Positions 9,390 to 17,635 of a stretch of 64,000 bases of DNA are shown here, in pieces. The position numbers and the translations under genes were made by a program. Where the stretch lies: contig NZ_JAAATY010000030.1 of NCBI RefSeq assembly GCF_013280595.1, forward strand, positions 61,228 through 125,227. Reading direction: 5' to 3'. This DNA comes from Kibdelosporangium persicum. GTDB taxonomy: Bacteria; Actinomycetota; Actinomycetes; Mycobacteriales; Pseudonocardiaceae. Each line of letters begins with the position of its first letter. Within the stretch, counting starts at the first letter, position 1. Below the pieces are notes generated by a model. The model did not search any database, was not told the origin of the DNA, and saw only the letters and a list, made by a program, of their open reading frames with translations.

Positions 9390-10543
9390 GCGCCACCACC
9401 CGGACCGTGCTGGGGCGGCTGCCACTGGGTCGGCGGGATGTCGGCGACGTTCAGGTCACCCTGGATGCGTTCGCTGTTCAGGTTGCCCCGCGGCGCCGGT
9501 GACGGTCTGCGTCCGGCCGGGACAGTCGCCATCGTGTGCGGGCGCACGCCGTAACGCCGCTGCTCCTCGGGCGTCAGGCTTTCGATGATGCCTTCCTGCG
9601 CGGCAGGCGGAAGCGTGTGCAGGATGCTCATCACCCGGTCCTTGCGGCGCCGGACGCCCATCCGCTCGGGCAGCCCCGGGGTCGGCTGCAACTGCGGCAC
9701 GACACCACGAACGTCCTCAGTGGACCCGTCGTGGTGACCGGCGTCGGCCATGGCCTGCTCGGCGGCCATCGTGGCGACGTCCTTCTCCTCGGACATGCCG
9801 ATCGGGCCCATCCGGCGGCCGTTGAGGAACTGCTCGACAACGGGCTCGTCGGAGGTCAGCAGGACCTCGCGCGGGCCGAACATGACCAGCTCACGGCGGA
9901 ACAGCATGCCCAGGTTGTCCGGAACGGTGCGCGCGAGGTTGATGTTGTGCGTGACGATCAGGATGGTCGCGTCGATCTGCGCGTTCAGGTCGATCAGCAG
10001 CTGGCTGAGGTACGCGGTGCGGACCGGGTCGAGACCGGAGTCCGGCTCGTCGCACAGGATGATCTCCGGGTCGAGCACGAGCGCACGGGCCAGACCGGCT
10101 CGTTTGCGCATACCGCCGGAGATCTCACCGGGGAGTTTCTTCTCCGCGCCGGTGAGGCCGACCATCTCCATCTTCTCGAGCACGATCCGCTTGATCTCGG
10201 TCTCGGACTTCTTGGTGTGCTCGCGCAGCGGGAAGGCCACGTTGTCGTACAGGTTCATCGACCCGAACAGCGCGCCGTCCTGGAACAGCACGCCGAAGAG
10301 CTTGCGGACCTCGTACAGCTTGTGCTCGGAGCACGAGACGATGTCGACGCCGTTGATCACGCACTTGCCGCGGTCGGGCTTGAGCAGCCCGATCATGGAC
10401 TTGAGGAAGACGGACTTCCCGGTCCCTGACGGGCCGAGCATCACGCTGACCTCGCCAGGCGGCAGTGTCAGGGTGACGTCCCGCCAGATGGTCTGCCGAC
10501 CGAAGGACTTGGTGAGACCCTCGACGACCACTTCGGCGCCCAT
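9386..10543 (-). CDS. Mce/MlaF-type ABC transporter ATPase (MceG/Mkl-like)
   Basis: A 385-aa ABC ATPase. Walker A GPSGTGKS (37-44), Q-loop LFQDGALF, signature ISGGMRKRAGLARAL, Walker B IILCDEPDSGLDP and the H-loop VTHN are all intact. The first 245 residues form the nucleotide-binding domain; the last 140 are a charged, Pro-rich, probably disordered tail usual in actinobacterial MceG/Mkl. It is the first gene of the operon. In Mycobacterium tuberculosis the homologue mkl also lies close to rplJ-rplL, but apart from any mce operon; here it heads the operon and is also close to rplJL. Confidence 0.92.
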   Translation of the reverse strand: MGAEVVVEGLTKSFGRQTIWRDVTLTLPPGEVSVMLGPSGTGKSVFLKSMIGLLKPDRGKCVINGVDIVSCSEHKLYEVRKLFGVLFQDGALFGSMNLYDNVAFPLREHTKKSETEIKRIVLEKMEMVGLTGAEKKLPGEISGGMRKRAGLARALVLDPEIILCDEPDSGLDPVRTAYLSQLLIDLNAQIDATILIVTHNINLARTVPDNLGMLFRRELVMFGPREVLLTSDEPVVEQFLNGRRMGPIGMSEEKDVATMAAEQAMADAGHHDGSTEDVRGVVPQLQPTPGLPERMGVRRRKDRVMSILHTLPPAAQEGIIESLTPEEQRRYGVRPHTMATVPAGRRPSPAPRGNLNSERIQGDLNVADIPPTQWQPPQHGPGGGA

Positions 10544-10766
10544 CGACCCTCCCGAGCTCGCTTCCTCTTCACCCCAACGACTGAGGCCGGTCGGGGTTAC
10601 TACCTGGTACGGCGGACTGTCGGATCTGCCACCCGGACCTGCACCCTAGACCAGGCGGCGCAGCGGTAAGCATTCACTACGAACGGATGCTGTGCGTAAC
10701 GGGATCATCTGGATACCGTCAGTTGTCTTTTCCCTGCTTCTTCCCTGCAACGGACGGAGAATGGAC
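10544..10766. other. Divergent intergenic region, mce operon / protease
   Basis: This 223-bp gap must hold the promoters of the mce operon (leftward) and of the protease gene (rightward). I see no convincing -35/-10 pair or operator. A GGAG at 10756-10759 serves as ribosome binding site for the protease. Confidence 0.5.
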
Positions 10767-11621
10767 ATGGGTAAGCGTCTGGCCGCGTTACTCAGCGGAG
10801 TCCTGGCAGCCGGTCTGGTCCTGGCGTCGCCCGCGAACGCGAGCGGCACACTGACCGGGGTCCCGGCCTACGAAGGCAGCGGCATCCAGGACCCCGCACT
10901 CGTCGGAGCCGACCCGGTGCGGCCCGGTCACAAGATCGAGGGCTTCAGCGGGATCGGCATCCAGTCCATCATCGGCCCGGACAACCGCGTCAGGGTCAGC
11001 CCGACAACCACCTTCCCCGCCCGCGCGACCGTACTGATCACCCGTACGTCGGGCGGAGTGGAACGGCAGCACTGCACCGGCTGGATGTTCGGCCCGTCAC
11101 TCGTGCTGACTGCCGGGCACTGCGTGTACGGCAGCGGCGCGTTCTACACAGGACTGCGTTTCTACCCCGGTTACGACGGCACGACCGCGCCTTACGGCTC
11201 GTGCACCGCGACCCAGCTGCGAGCCAGCTCCGGCTGGATCAGCTCAGGCTCCGCCGACCACGACTACGGCGGTGCGAACCTGAACTGCACCATCGGCAAC
11301 ACCGTCGGCTGGTACGGCGCGTACGCCACGACCGCCTCGCTGAACGGCACGCCCACGACGATCCAGGGCTACGGCGGCGACAAGAACAAGCAGCAATGGC
11401 TGTCCACTGACCAAATCCGCGTATCCAACACCCTGCGGCTCTACTACCAGAACGACACCATCGGCGGAAACAGCGGCAGCGCGGTCGCGACAAACCGCCC
11501 GGCCGGTTCCCCCGGCTGCTCCGGCTGGTGCTCACTGGCGTTCCACGCCTACGGCGGCTCCCAGAACAGCGGCGCCCGGATAACGGCCGCCCGCCTGACC
11601 GAGGTCACCGGCTGGCGGTAA
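10767..11621 (+). CDS. Secreted trypsin-like serine protease (S1 family)
   Basis: A 284-aa secreted endopeptidase. The start at 10767 is chosen because GGAG lies 7 bases upstream and because it gives a clean Sec signal peptide ending SPANA (about residue 25). The catalytic triad is visible: His118 in LTAGHC, Asp166 in DYGGANL and Ser236 in GGNSGS. Cys pairs around the His (HCTGW/AGHC) suggest a disulfide. The layout resembles glutamyl-endopeptidase-like S1B proteases of actinomycetes. The stretch between signal peptide and domain (about 26-80) may be a propeptide. The gene stands alone. Confidence 0.88.
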   Translation: MGKRLAALLSGVLAAGLVLASPANASGTLTGVPAYEGSGIQDPALVGADPVRPGHKIEGFSGIGIQSIIGPDNRVRVSPTTTFPARATVLITRTSGGVERQHCTGWMFGPSLVLTAGHCVYGSGAFYTGLRFYPGYDGTTAPYGSCTATQLRASSGWISSGSADHDYGGANLNCTIGNTVGWYGAYATTASLNGTPTTIQGYGGDKNKQQWLSTDQIRVSNTLRLYYQNDTIGGNSGSAVATNRPAGSPGCSGWCSLAFHAYGGSQNSGARITAARLTEVTGWR

Positions 11622-11632
11622 CCCCACCGCGC

Positions 11633-11838
11633 GTGTCCACCTTTGCAGCACCCGTGTCCACCACTCCGGCACCCCGAAAACCCCGTTCCGGCACCCCGAA
11701 TCCCCAACCAGCCCGACTAGGGAATTTCACAGTGCCGCAACGGTGGACACGGGGTGCCGCAACGGTGGACACGGCGTGCCGCAACGGTGGACACGGGGTG
11801 CCGCAACGGTGGACACGGGGTGCTGGGACGGTGGAGAC
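11633..11838. repeat. Dispersed repeat family A, copy 1 (with 22-bp tandem array)
   Basis: Twelve bases after the protease stop, two direct GTGTCCACC...GCACC units (from 11633 and about 11653) are followed, after about 70 bp, by four perfect 22-bp units beginning GTGCCGCAACGGTGGACAC at 11732, 11754, 11776 and 11798, plus a degenerate fifth. The right-hand units are the reverse complement of the left-hand ones, so the RNA can fold on itself. A second copy of the family is at 35625-35768. The array is too short and its spacing too tight for a CRISPR. Confidence 0.8.
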
Positions 11839-11842
11839 GCGA

Positions 11843-11870
11843 AGAGCCCCGAGGTCGGCCTCGGGGCTCT
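11843..11870. terminator. Intrinsic terminator, probably bidirectional
   Basis: AGAGCCCCGAGG (11843-11854) pairs perfectly with CCTCGGGGCTCT (11859-11870) over a TCGG loop, and short T-rich tails occur on both sides. It separates the protease (plus) from the rplJL operon (minus). Confidence 0.75.
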
Positions 11871-11872
11871 TT

Positions 11873-12027
11873 GGCTGTCTGTTCCAGCATGGCTGGTTGG
11901 GTGAATTACCGCGTGTCCGCCTTAGCGGGTGGCGTGAGTCCTCCATCCGACTCGCTTCCAGCTGGCTTGCTTCTCGCTGTTCGCCGCGGATGGAGCGACT
12001 CACACGCCGCAAAGGCAGACACGCGCG
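11873..12027. repeat. Dispersed repeat family C, copy 1
   Basis: A roughly 155-bp non-coding element that recurs in inverse orientation at 57903-58062. Shared blocks are CTGTCTGTTCCAGC, TTACCGCGTGTCCGCC, a run around GACTCGCT.CCAGC, and GGCAGACACGCGCG at the far end. The CGCGTGTCCGCC and GGCAGACACGCG blocks are near-inverted copies, so the element is bounded by inverted repeats and could fold as RNA or be a miniature mobile element. It lies just downstream of rplL; no protein is encoded. Confidence 0.65.
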
Positions 12028-12089
12028 GACACCCGTCACCGACTCACATGGCTCGCTGCGCTCGCCTGTTCGTCGATGTTGCTCGGGTG

Positions 12090-12482
12090 TTACTTCAGGG
12101 TGATCTTGGCGCCGACGGCCTCGAGCTTCTCCTTGGCGGCCTCGGCGGCCTCCTTGGCGACCTTCTCCAGAACCGGCTTCGGGGCGCTCTCGACCAGCTC
12201 CTTGGCCTCCTTCAGGCCCAGGCCCGAGACGACCTCGCGGACGACCTTGATGACCTGGATCTTCTTGTCGCCCGCCGACTCCAGGACGACGTCGAACTCG
12301 TCCTGCTCCTCGGCCTCGGCCGGAGCGGCGCCGCCGCCACCGGGGCCCGCGACGACCTGCGCGACCGGGGCAGCCGCGGTGACCTCGAAGGTCTCCTCGA
12401 ACTGCTTCACGAACTCGGACAGCTCGAGCAGCGTCATCTCCTTGAACGCGTCGAGCAGCTCGTCGGTGCTGAGCTTCGCCAT
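12090..12482 (-). CDS. rplL: 50S ribosomal protein L7/L12
   Basis: A 130-aa protein with the N-terminal dimerisation domain (about 1-35), an Ala/Gly/Pro-rich hinge (about 38-58) and the C-terminal factor-binding domain ending [11 protein letters not shown]. It forms the L7/L12 stalk that recruits elongation factors. It follows rplJ by 43 bp in the usual rplJ-rplL order. GGAG lies close to the ATG. Length is normal. Confidence 0.98.
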   Translation of the reverse strand: MAKLSTDELLDAFKEMTLLELSEFVKQFEETFEVTAAAPVAQVVAGPGGGGAAPAEAEEQDEFDVVLESAGDKKIQVIKVVREVVSGLGLKEAKELVESAPKPVLEKVAKEAAEAAKEKLEAVGAKITLK

Positions 12483-12525
12483 GATGGCGGCTCCTTTCTT
12501 TCAGCTAAGCGGGTGGGGGTGAACT

Positions 12526-13062
12526 TCAGCTCTCGGCGGGAGCTTCCGCGGCTGCCTTCTTCTCCTGCAGCGCGGCGGCCAGGCGGGCGACCTGCGAGGC
12601 CGGGGCGTTGAACAGCCCGGCGGCCTTGGCGAGGTTGCCCTTCATCGCGCCCGCCAGCTTGGCGAGCAGCACCTCACGGCTTTCCAGGTCAGCGATCCGC
12701 GTGACCTCGTCCACCGAGAGCGGGCGGCCCTCCATGTAGCCGCCCTTGATGACCAGACCCTTGTTGTCCTTCGCGAAGTCACGCAGAGCCTTGGCCGCGT
12801 CGACGGGCTCGCCGTCGACGAACGTGATCGCCGTCGGACCCTCGAAGAGGGCGTCGAGGCCCTCCACTCCGGCGTCCTTGGCGGCCAGCTTGACCAGGGT
12901 GTTCTTCGCGACACGGTAAGACGCGTTGGTGCCGAGAGCGCGGCGCAGCGTGGTGAGCTGCGACACGGAGAGGCCGCTGTACTGCGTGACGACGGCGGCC
13001 GAGCTCGTACGGAACTTGTCCGCGATCTCGGCGACTGCGGCCACCTTGTCCGGCTTCGCCAT
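12526..13062 (-). CDS. rplJ: 50S ribosomal protein L10
   Basis: A 178-aa protein, the base of the ribosomal stalk that binds L7/L12 dimers through its C-terminal helix (about 140-170). The start [10 protein letters not shown] is preceded by GAGGAGG. A recognisable L10 leader lies upstream, so the L10-(L7/L12) complex probably represses its own mRNA. The Ala/Glu-rich C-terminus is typical of actinobacteria. Confidence 0.97.
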   Translation of the reverse strand: MAKPDKVAAVAEIADKFRTSSAAVVTQYSGLSVSQLTTLRRALGTNASYRVAKNTLVKLAAKDAGVEGLDALFEGPTAITFVDGEPVDAAKALRDFAKDNKGLVIKGGYMEGRPLSVDEVTRIADLESREVLLAKLAGAMKGNLAKAAGLFNAPASQVARLAAALQEKKAAAEAPAES

Positions 13063-13169
13063 GTTCGCCTCCTCTCTGGGCTACGACCGCTTGTCCCAGG
13101 CCCGGAAAAGACGAAACGCCCGGCGCGCAGGCACGGGCGTGAAGAAAGAAGGCACTTCTTCGCTCAGCT

Positions 13170-13245
13170 CGTTCCTCCTGCGCGGGCCACCCTTGCGGGA
13201 TCTTCATCTTCACGGGGGAAGAGACCAGCGGTCTTCGGTAGAACG
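13170..13245 (-). promoter_or_regulatory. Ribosomal protein L10 leader RNA
   Basis: On the minus strand, CCGAAGACCGCTGGT (13238-13224) and then CCGCAAGGGTGGCCCGCGCA (from 13198) recall the conserved blocks of the actinobacterial L10 leader. They lie 110-180 bases upstream of rplJ. By family knowledge the L10-(L7/L12) complex binds this structure and represses translation. Boundaries are approximate. Confidence 0.75.
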
Positions 13246-13304
13246 GCCACAACGATACGGGACACACGGCTGCCTCTCCAAATCGCCCCCGGCATGATGG
13301 GGAC

Positions 13305-14009
13305 GTGGCCGAAGACGAGCGCCCCAACCACCCGGCTCCGATTGACCCTGAGCAGCAGCGTCAGTTCGAGCAGTTCCAACAGTTCCAGCAGTTCATGAAG
13401 TTCCAGGAGATGCAGGGACAAGGGCAGCTGCCGCCCGCCGCGCCCGCCCGCGGGACCCCGCTGTGGAAGAAGATCCTGTTCAGCAAGGCCCTCCGCAAGC
13501 TGGTGGTGTTCGCGCTCGTGGTCATCGGCCTGATCTGGGCGTACGACTACTACTTCGGCCCGCCGCCGGACGACAACACCGTGCAGGGCGGCGCCGGTCC
13601 CGGTTCGCCGAACGACCCAGGGCGTGAGCCGGGCAGGCCCAACGAGGTGGTCGACACGCTGTACCGGAGCATCGCGCTGGGGCAGCCGCAGGTCGCGTGC
13701 TACCTGTTCACCAAGGAAGCCGAGGCCGCGTTCGCCCGCAACTTCGACGCCCCGGACTGCGCGGCGGCCGTGGCGAAGCTCAGGCCCGAGGTCGCCGCCC
13801 TGACCAGGGTTCCCCGGGTGGACACGTCCGGCAAACAGATCATCGAGGTCGACTCCTGCACGCTGGCGGTCAAGCCGGGCACCACCACGCTGGGCACGTT
13901 CACGTTCACGCCGTTCGGCGCGGCATGGATCATCTCCGGTCACCAGACCAAGGAGTGCGCCACGACCACGCCCACGACCGCCCCGAGGACCACCGTCACG
14001 TCGCGCTAG
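13305..14009 (+). CDS. Single-pass membrane protein of unknown function
   Basis: A 234-aa protein with a GTG start. A Gln/Phe-rich N-terminus with QFEQFQQFQQF repeats (about 17-35) precedes a Pro/Ala linker, one membrane segment (about 67-86, VVFALVVIGLIWAYDYYFG) and an extracytoplasmic domain with three Cys (CYLF, DCAAA and SCTLAV). A Thr-rich tail follows a fourth Cys. The outer domain resembles small NTF2-like/lipoprotein-type folds seen in many actinobacterial membrane proteins, but I do not recognise a family. It diverges from rplJ and converges on the TetR gene. Confidence 0.7.
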   Translation: MAEDERPNHPAPIDPEQQRQFEQFQQFQQFMKFQEMQGQGQLPPAAPARGTPLWKKILFSKALRKLVVFALVVIGLIWAYDYYFGPPPDDNTVQGGAGPGSPNDPGREPGRPNEVVDTLYRSIALGQPQVACYLFTKEAEAAFARNFDAPDCAAAVAKLRPEVAALTRVPRVDTSGKQIIEVDSCTLAVKPGTTTLGTFTFTPFGAAWIISGHQTKECATTTPTTAPRTTVTSR

Positions 14010-14034
14010 TTCAGCACCGCACACGCCTGGAAAG

Positions 14035-14583
14035 TCAGTGCCGGACCGACGCGGTGATGACCGCCTTGACGGCCTCGGTGATCCGCTCGACGGCCTGGTC
14101 CGGATCGGGACTGCCGACCTCGAGCCACGTCATGGTCGCCTCGACGGTCACGGTCAGCGCCAGGTGCGCGGCCCACGTCGCCCATTGGGCGTCCGGGATC
14201 ACGTCGCGCATCCGGTGTTCGAGCGTCTCGATCAGTTCGGCCCGCAGGGCGTCGATGTCCGCGCGGAACTCGGCTTCCCGGGCGGCCTGGTGGAACAGCA
14301 GGCGGAACTCGGCGGTCTCCTTGGCCGCCCACATCACCAGAGCGCCCACAGTGGACTCGGTGAGTTCGTCCCCCGTCGCCGCGGCAAGCCTTTCGCCTGC
14401 GCGCTCGCAGGCCGCCCGGTACAGGTCCGCTTTGGACTCGAAGTGCCGGTACAGGATCATCCGGCTGATCCCGGCCGCCTCGGCGATCTCCTCCAGCCCG
14501 GTCGACGCGTAGCCACGGTCGGCGAGAACCCTGGTGGCGCACCCAAGAATCTGTTCCCGGCGGTCCGCCCTCGCCAGCTTCAC
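14035..14583 (-). CDS. TetR family transcriptional regulator
   Basis: A 182-aa regulator. The helix-turn-helix is at about residues 25-48 (LEEIAEAAGISRMILYRHF) and the C-terminal ligand domain is all-helical. Two GTG codons are possible; 14583 is preferred because GGAGG lies about 10 bases upstream, whereas the GTG at 14592 almost abuts it. A near-perfect palindrome just upstream (14601-14619) suggests autorepression. Its targets and ligand are unknown. In M. tuberculosis a TetR gene (Rv0653c) also neighbours rplJL. Confidence 0.88.
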   Translation of the reverse strand: MKLARADRREQILGCATRVLADRGYASTGLEEIAEAAGISRMILYRHFESKADLYRAACERAGERLAAATGDELTESTVGALVMWAAKETAEFRLLFHQAAREAEFRADIDALRAELIETLEHRMRDVIPDAQWATWAAHLALTVTVEATMTWLEVGSPDPDQAVERITEAVKAVITASVRH

Positions 14584-14600
14584 CCGTGTCACACCTCCAT

Positions 14601-14619
14601 GTACACAAGCGGTGTATAC
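14601..14619. promoter_or_regulatory. Candidate TetR operator
   Basis: TACAC (14602-14606) and GTGTA (14611-14615) form an inverted repeat inside GTACACAAGCGGTGTATAC, placed immediately upstream of the TetR start codon. This is the expected position for autoregulation. Confidence 0.5.
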
Positions 14620-14644
14620 GGCGTTGTAACACCAACGGCCGAAA

Positions 14645-14678
14645 AGAAAGGCGGACCCGTGAGTGGGTCCGCCTTTCT
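14645..14678. terminator. Intrinsic terminator downstream of rplA
   Basis: AGAAAGGCGGACCC (14645-14658) pairs perfectly with GGGTCCGCCTTTCT (14665-14678) over the loop GTGAGT. It lies 16 bp beyond the rplA stop and ends the rplK-rplA transcript. Confidence 0.85.
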
Positions 14679-14693
14679 CGTGCCTTGGGCCGC

Positions 14694-15416
14694 TCAGACC
14701 GCGGCGGCCTCGTCGGCGAGCAGGTTACGGGTACGAGCCGGGTCCACCGGGATACCGGGGCCCATCGTCGTGGTGAAGGTGACCTTCTTCAGGTACTTGC
14801 CCTTGGCCGAGGACGGCTTGGCCCGCAGGATCTCGTCCAGCGCGGCGGCGTAGTTCTCGACGAGCTTGTCGTTGTCGAACGAGGTCTTGCCGATCACCAG
14901 GTGCAGGTTGGCCTGCTTGTCCACCCGGAAGTTGATCTTGCCGCCCTTGATGTCCTGCACGGCCTTGGCCACCGCGGGGGTGACCGTGCCGGTCTTCGGG
15001 TTGGGCATCAGGCCACGCGGGCCGAGGATCCGGGCGATCCGGCCGACCTTGGCCATCTGGTCCGGGGTGGCGATCGCGGCGTCGAAGTCGAGCCAGCCAC
15101 CCTGGATGCGCTCGATCAGGTCCTCGGCGCCGACCGCGTCGGCTCCGGCGGCTTCGGCCTCGGCGGCCTTGTCACCGGTGGCGAACACGATGACCCGGGC
15201 GGTCTTACCGGTTCCGTGCGGCAGGTTCACGGTGCCGCGGACCATCTGGTCGGCCTTGCGGGGGTCGACACCCAGCCGGATCGCGACCTCGACGGTCGCG
15301 TCCATCTTCACCTTGGAGGTCTCCTTGGCGAGCTTGGCGGCCTCGAGCGGCGAGTACAGCCGCTCCTTGTCCACCAGCTCGCTGGCCTGACGATAGGCCT
15401 TGCTGCGCTTTGCCAT
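14694..15416 (-). CDS. rplA: 50S ribosomal protein L1
   Basis: A 240-aa protein that forms the mobile L1 stalk at the ribosomal E site. The L1 signature is visible around [15 protein letters not shown]. It follows rplK; the usual short gap is expanded to 173 bp here by a duplicated piece of rplK. In many bacteria L1 represses the rplK-rplA mRNA. Length and domains are normal. Confidence 0.97.
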   Translation of the reverse strand: MAKRSKAYRQASELVDKERLYSPLEAAKLAKETSKVKMDATVEVAIRLGVDPRKADQMVRGTVNLPHGTGKTARVIVFATGDKAAEAEAAGADAVGAEDLIERIQGGWLDFDAAIATPDQMAKVGRIARILGPRGLMPNPKTGTVTPAVAKAVQDIKGGKINFRVDKQANLHLVIGKTSFDNDKLVENYAAALDEILRAKPSSAKGKYLKKVTFTTTMGPGIPVDPARTRNLLADEAAAV

Positions 15417-15486
15417 CTGTCGTTCCTCACTAACAGTTGTGGTAGCGGGCCGCGCGAGGCCCTCCCACGTGTCTTGCGTAAAGTTC

Positions 15487-15566
15487 TATTCGACCGTGAT
15501 GCCCATCGAGCGGGCGGTGCCCGCGATGGGTATTGATCGACACTGTGCCGCCTGGTCGATGTCGTT
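15487..15566 (-). repeat. Partial duplication of the rplK 3' end
   Basis: A 42-bp block at 15487-15528 is identical to 15591-15632, the last codons and stop of rplK. A second 20-bp identical block follows (15547-15566 versus 15639-15658). Between them the copy has about 18 bp that replace 6 bp in the original. The copy reads as [13 protein letters not shown] plus a stop in one frame but has no start of its own. It is best explained as a local tandem duplication followed by a small rearrangement. Confidence 0.9.
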
Positions 15567-15589
15567 ACCCACCGACCACACCATCAGAC

Positions 15590-16021
15590 TTATTCGACCG
15601 TGATGCCCATCGAGCGGGCGGTGCCCGCGATGATCTTGGCCGCCTGGTCGATGTCGTTGGCGTTGAGGTCGGCCTGCTTCTGCTGGGCGATCTCCTTCAC
15701 CTGGTCCCAGGTCACCTTGGCGACCTTGGTGCGGTGCGGCTCGCCGCTGCCCTTCTCCACACCGGCGGCCTTCAGCAGCAGCTTCGCGGCCGGCGGGGTC
15801 TTGAGCTTGAAGTCGAACGACCGGTCCTCGTACACGGAGATCTCGACCGGCACCACGGTGCCACGCTGCGACTCGGTCGCGGCGTTGTAGGCCTTGCAGA
15901 ACTCCATGATGTTGACGCCGTGCTGGCCGAGCGCCGGACCGACCGGCGGAGCCGGGTTGGCCTGGCCGGCCGTGATCTGCAGCTTGATGATCGCCGCAAG
16001 CTTCTTCTTCTTGGGTGGCAT
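15590..16021 (-). CDS. rplK: 50S ribosomal protein L11
   Basis: A 143-aa protein of the GTPase-associated centre, binding 23S rRNA together with the L10 stalk. The N-terminal domain has the conserved Pro-rich loop ([18 protein letters not shown], about 22-39) and the C-terminal RNA-binding domain ends ARSMGITVE. It lies between nusG and rplA. The 3' end is repeated about 105 bp downstream, but this gene is intact. Confidence 0.98.
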   Translation of the reverse strand: MPPKKKKLAAIIKLQITAGQANPAPPVGPALGQHGVNIMEFCKAYNAATESQRGTVVPVEISVYEDRSFDFKLKTPPAAKLLLKAAGVEKGSGEPHRTKVAKVTWDQVKEIAQQKQADLNANDIDQAAKIIAGTARSMGITVE

Positions 16022-16107
16022 TCTCGTATTCCTGTTTCCTGCGTGGGTCCGCGCGACGAACCTGCCGTGCCGCCGCGCGGCCGCCGACCTTCAAGCCGAG
16101 AGGCCGG

Positions 16108-16887
16108 TCAGATCTTGGAGACCTGGCTGAACGACAGCTCGACCGGAGTCTCGCGGCCGAAGATCGACACCAGGACCTTGAGCTTCTGCGCGTCCGCGTT
16201 GACCTCGTTGATAGTCGCGGGGAGCGTGGCGAACGGGCCGTCCATCACTGTAACCGACTCGCCGACCTCGAAGTCGACCTCGACGGTCGGCTTGGCGGCG
16301 GCGGCAGGCGCCTTGCCCGCGGCCGGCTTGCTCTGCTCGACCTGCGGCAGCAGGAACTTCGCCACCTCGTCGATGGTCAGCGGGGACGGCTTGGAGGTCG
16401 CACCGACGAAGCCGGTGACCCCCGGGGTGTTGCGGACCGCGCTCCAGGAGGGGTCGTTGAGGTCCATCCGGACCAGGATGTAGCCGGGCAGCACCTTGCG
16501 CTGCACCTGCTTGCGCTGGCCGTTCTTGATCTCGGTGACCTCTTCGGTCGGCACCTCGACCTGGAAGATGTAGTCCTCCATGTCGAGGGTCTGGATACGG
16601 GTCTCGAGGTTGGTCTTGACCTTGTTCTCGTAGCCCGCGTAGGAGTGGATCACGTACCACTCGCCCGGCGCGCGGCGCAGTGCCTCACGCAGCTCGGCGA
16701 CCGGGTCCTCCTCCTCGGCGACGGCCTCTTCCGCTTCCGCAGGCGCGGCGGGCTCCTCGGCGTCGTCGACGACGTCCTCGTCGGTCTCCGCCTGGTCGAG
16801 GAACTCCTCGTCCTGAGTGGCGACGACCTCGTCGTCGGCCGGACTGGGCAGCCCCTGGCCGCCAGCGGCGCCGTTCTCGGAGGTCAC
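16108..16887 (-). CDS. nusG: Transcription termination/antitermination factor NusG
   Basis: A 259-aa protein with an acidic, Glu/Asp/Ala-rich extension (about 1-68), the NGN domain that binds RNA polymerase (about 74-185, starting [15 protein letters not shown]) and a C-terminal KOW domain (about 205-259). An Ala/Lys/Pro insert ([14 protein letters not shown]) links the two domains. The GTG start at 16887 lies 43 bp beyond the secE stop. The long acidic N-terminus is common in actinobacteria but its role is not settled. Confidence 0.96.
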   Translation of the reverse strand: MTSENGAAGGQGLPSPADDEVVATQDEEFLDQAETDEDVVDDAEEPAAPAEAEEAVAEEEDPVAELREALRRAPGEWYVIHSYAGYENKVKTNLETRIQTLDMEDYIFQVEVPTEEVTEIKNGQRKQVQRKVLPGYILVRMDLNDPSWSAVRNTPGVTGFVGATSKPSPLTIDEVAKFLLPQVEQSKPAAGKAPAAAAKPTVEVDFEVGESVTVMDGPFATLPATINEVNADAQKLKVLVSIFGRETPVELSFSQVSKI

Positions 16888-16930
16888 AGTGATCTCGCTT
16901 CCTAATCTCTACATCTCGCGTGCGGCTTGC

Positions 16931-17347
16931 TTACCCGAAGATTGCCTGCACGCCCTTGCCGATGCCCAGGTCAAGCCCGGCGATGATGGCGACCATCACG
17001 GCGAGGAAGACCAGCACCACCGCGGTGTAGGTGATCATCTGCTTACGGGTCGGCCAGATGACCTTGCGCAGCTCGGCGACCACCTCTTTGAGGAACCGGA
17101 CGAGGCGCGCGAACAGGCCGGGGCGCTTCTCCTTGCCGTCCCGTGACGGGGTGGCGCGGCCCTTCTTGCCCTCGGCCTCGGTCTCGGCCGCCGGCTTGCC
17201 CTTCGGCTTGGCCTTGGCGGCCGGTGCGGCGTCCTTGCGCGCTGCGGGGCGCGCCGACGCACGGCGCTCGCGCCGCGCAGCGGCGGTGACCGGACGGGAC
17301 TGAGGCTTCTGGTCCTCTTCCCGATCCTTGCCCGGCTCCTCGCTCAC
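16931..17347 (-). CDS. secE: Preprotein translocase subunit SecE
   Basis: A 138-aa protein. The GTG at 17347 is preceded by GGAGGAA; a longer frame would overlap tRNA-Trp. The N-terminal 75 residues are a basic, Ala/Lys/Arg-rich, probably disordered extension. The conserved amphipathic helix and single membrane segment are at about 80-130 (FLKEVVAELRKVIWPTRKQM followed by the hydrophobic stretch). SecE clamps SecY in the Sec channel. The order tRNA-Trp, secE, nusG, rplK, rplA is the standard actinobacterial arrangement. Confidence 0.95.
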   Translation of the reverse strand: MSEEPGKDREEDQKPQSRPVTAAARRERRASARPAARKDAAPAAKAKPKGKPAAETEAEGKKGRATPSRDGKEKRPGLFARLVRFLKEVVAELRKVIWPTRKQMITYTAVVLVFLAVMVAIIAGLDLGIGKGVQAIFG

Positions 17348-17383
17348 GCCAGTTCCTCCGCTCGCCAGCCTTGACCTTCGTTG

Positions 17384-17456
<73 letters not shown>

Positions 17457-17635
17457 GTGGTGACCCGAGGACCACCGGTGGACGAGATCCACTGTCCCCA
17501 CTCTGTCAGGTCTGACCGCGTGGGGCAAAGTGACTTTCGTTCCGAGTTCGAAAGTGTACGGCAAGCCCGTCCCGGGCCTGAAATCGCGGTCACCCCAGCC
17601 GCCGTGCGCACGGCCCGATCTGCGACGATGCTGCC

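Noticed and set aside
1..10543. Long plus-strand open frames across the mce operon
   Set aside because: They are high-GC shadows of the minus-strand genes, rich in Arg/Gly/Asp without domains, and the minus-strand frames match MCE, YrbE and ATPase families.
11732..11819. CRISPR array
   Set aside because: The 22-bp units are directly adjacent with no unique spacers, and no cas genes are present.
15487..15566. A second functional L11-like gene
   Set aside because: It has only the last 20 or so codons and no start; it is a fragment.
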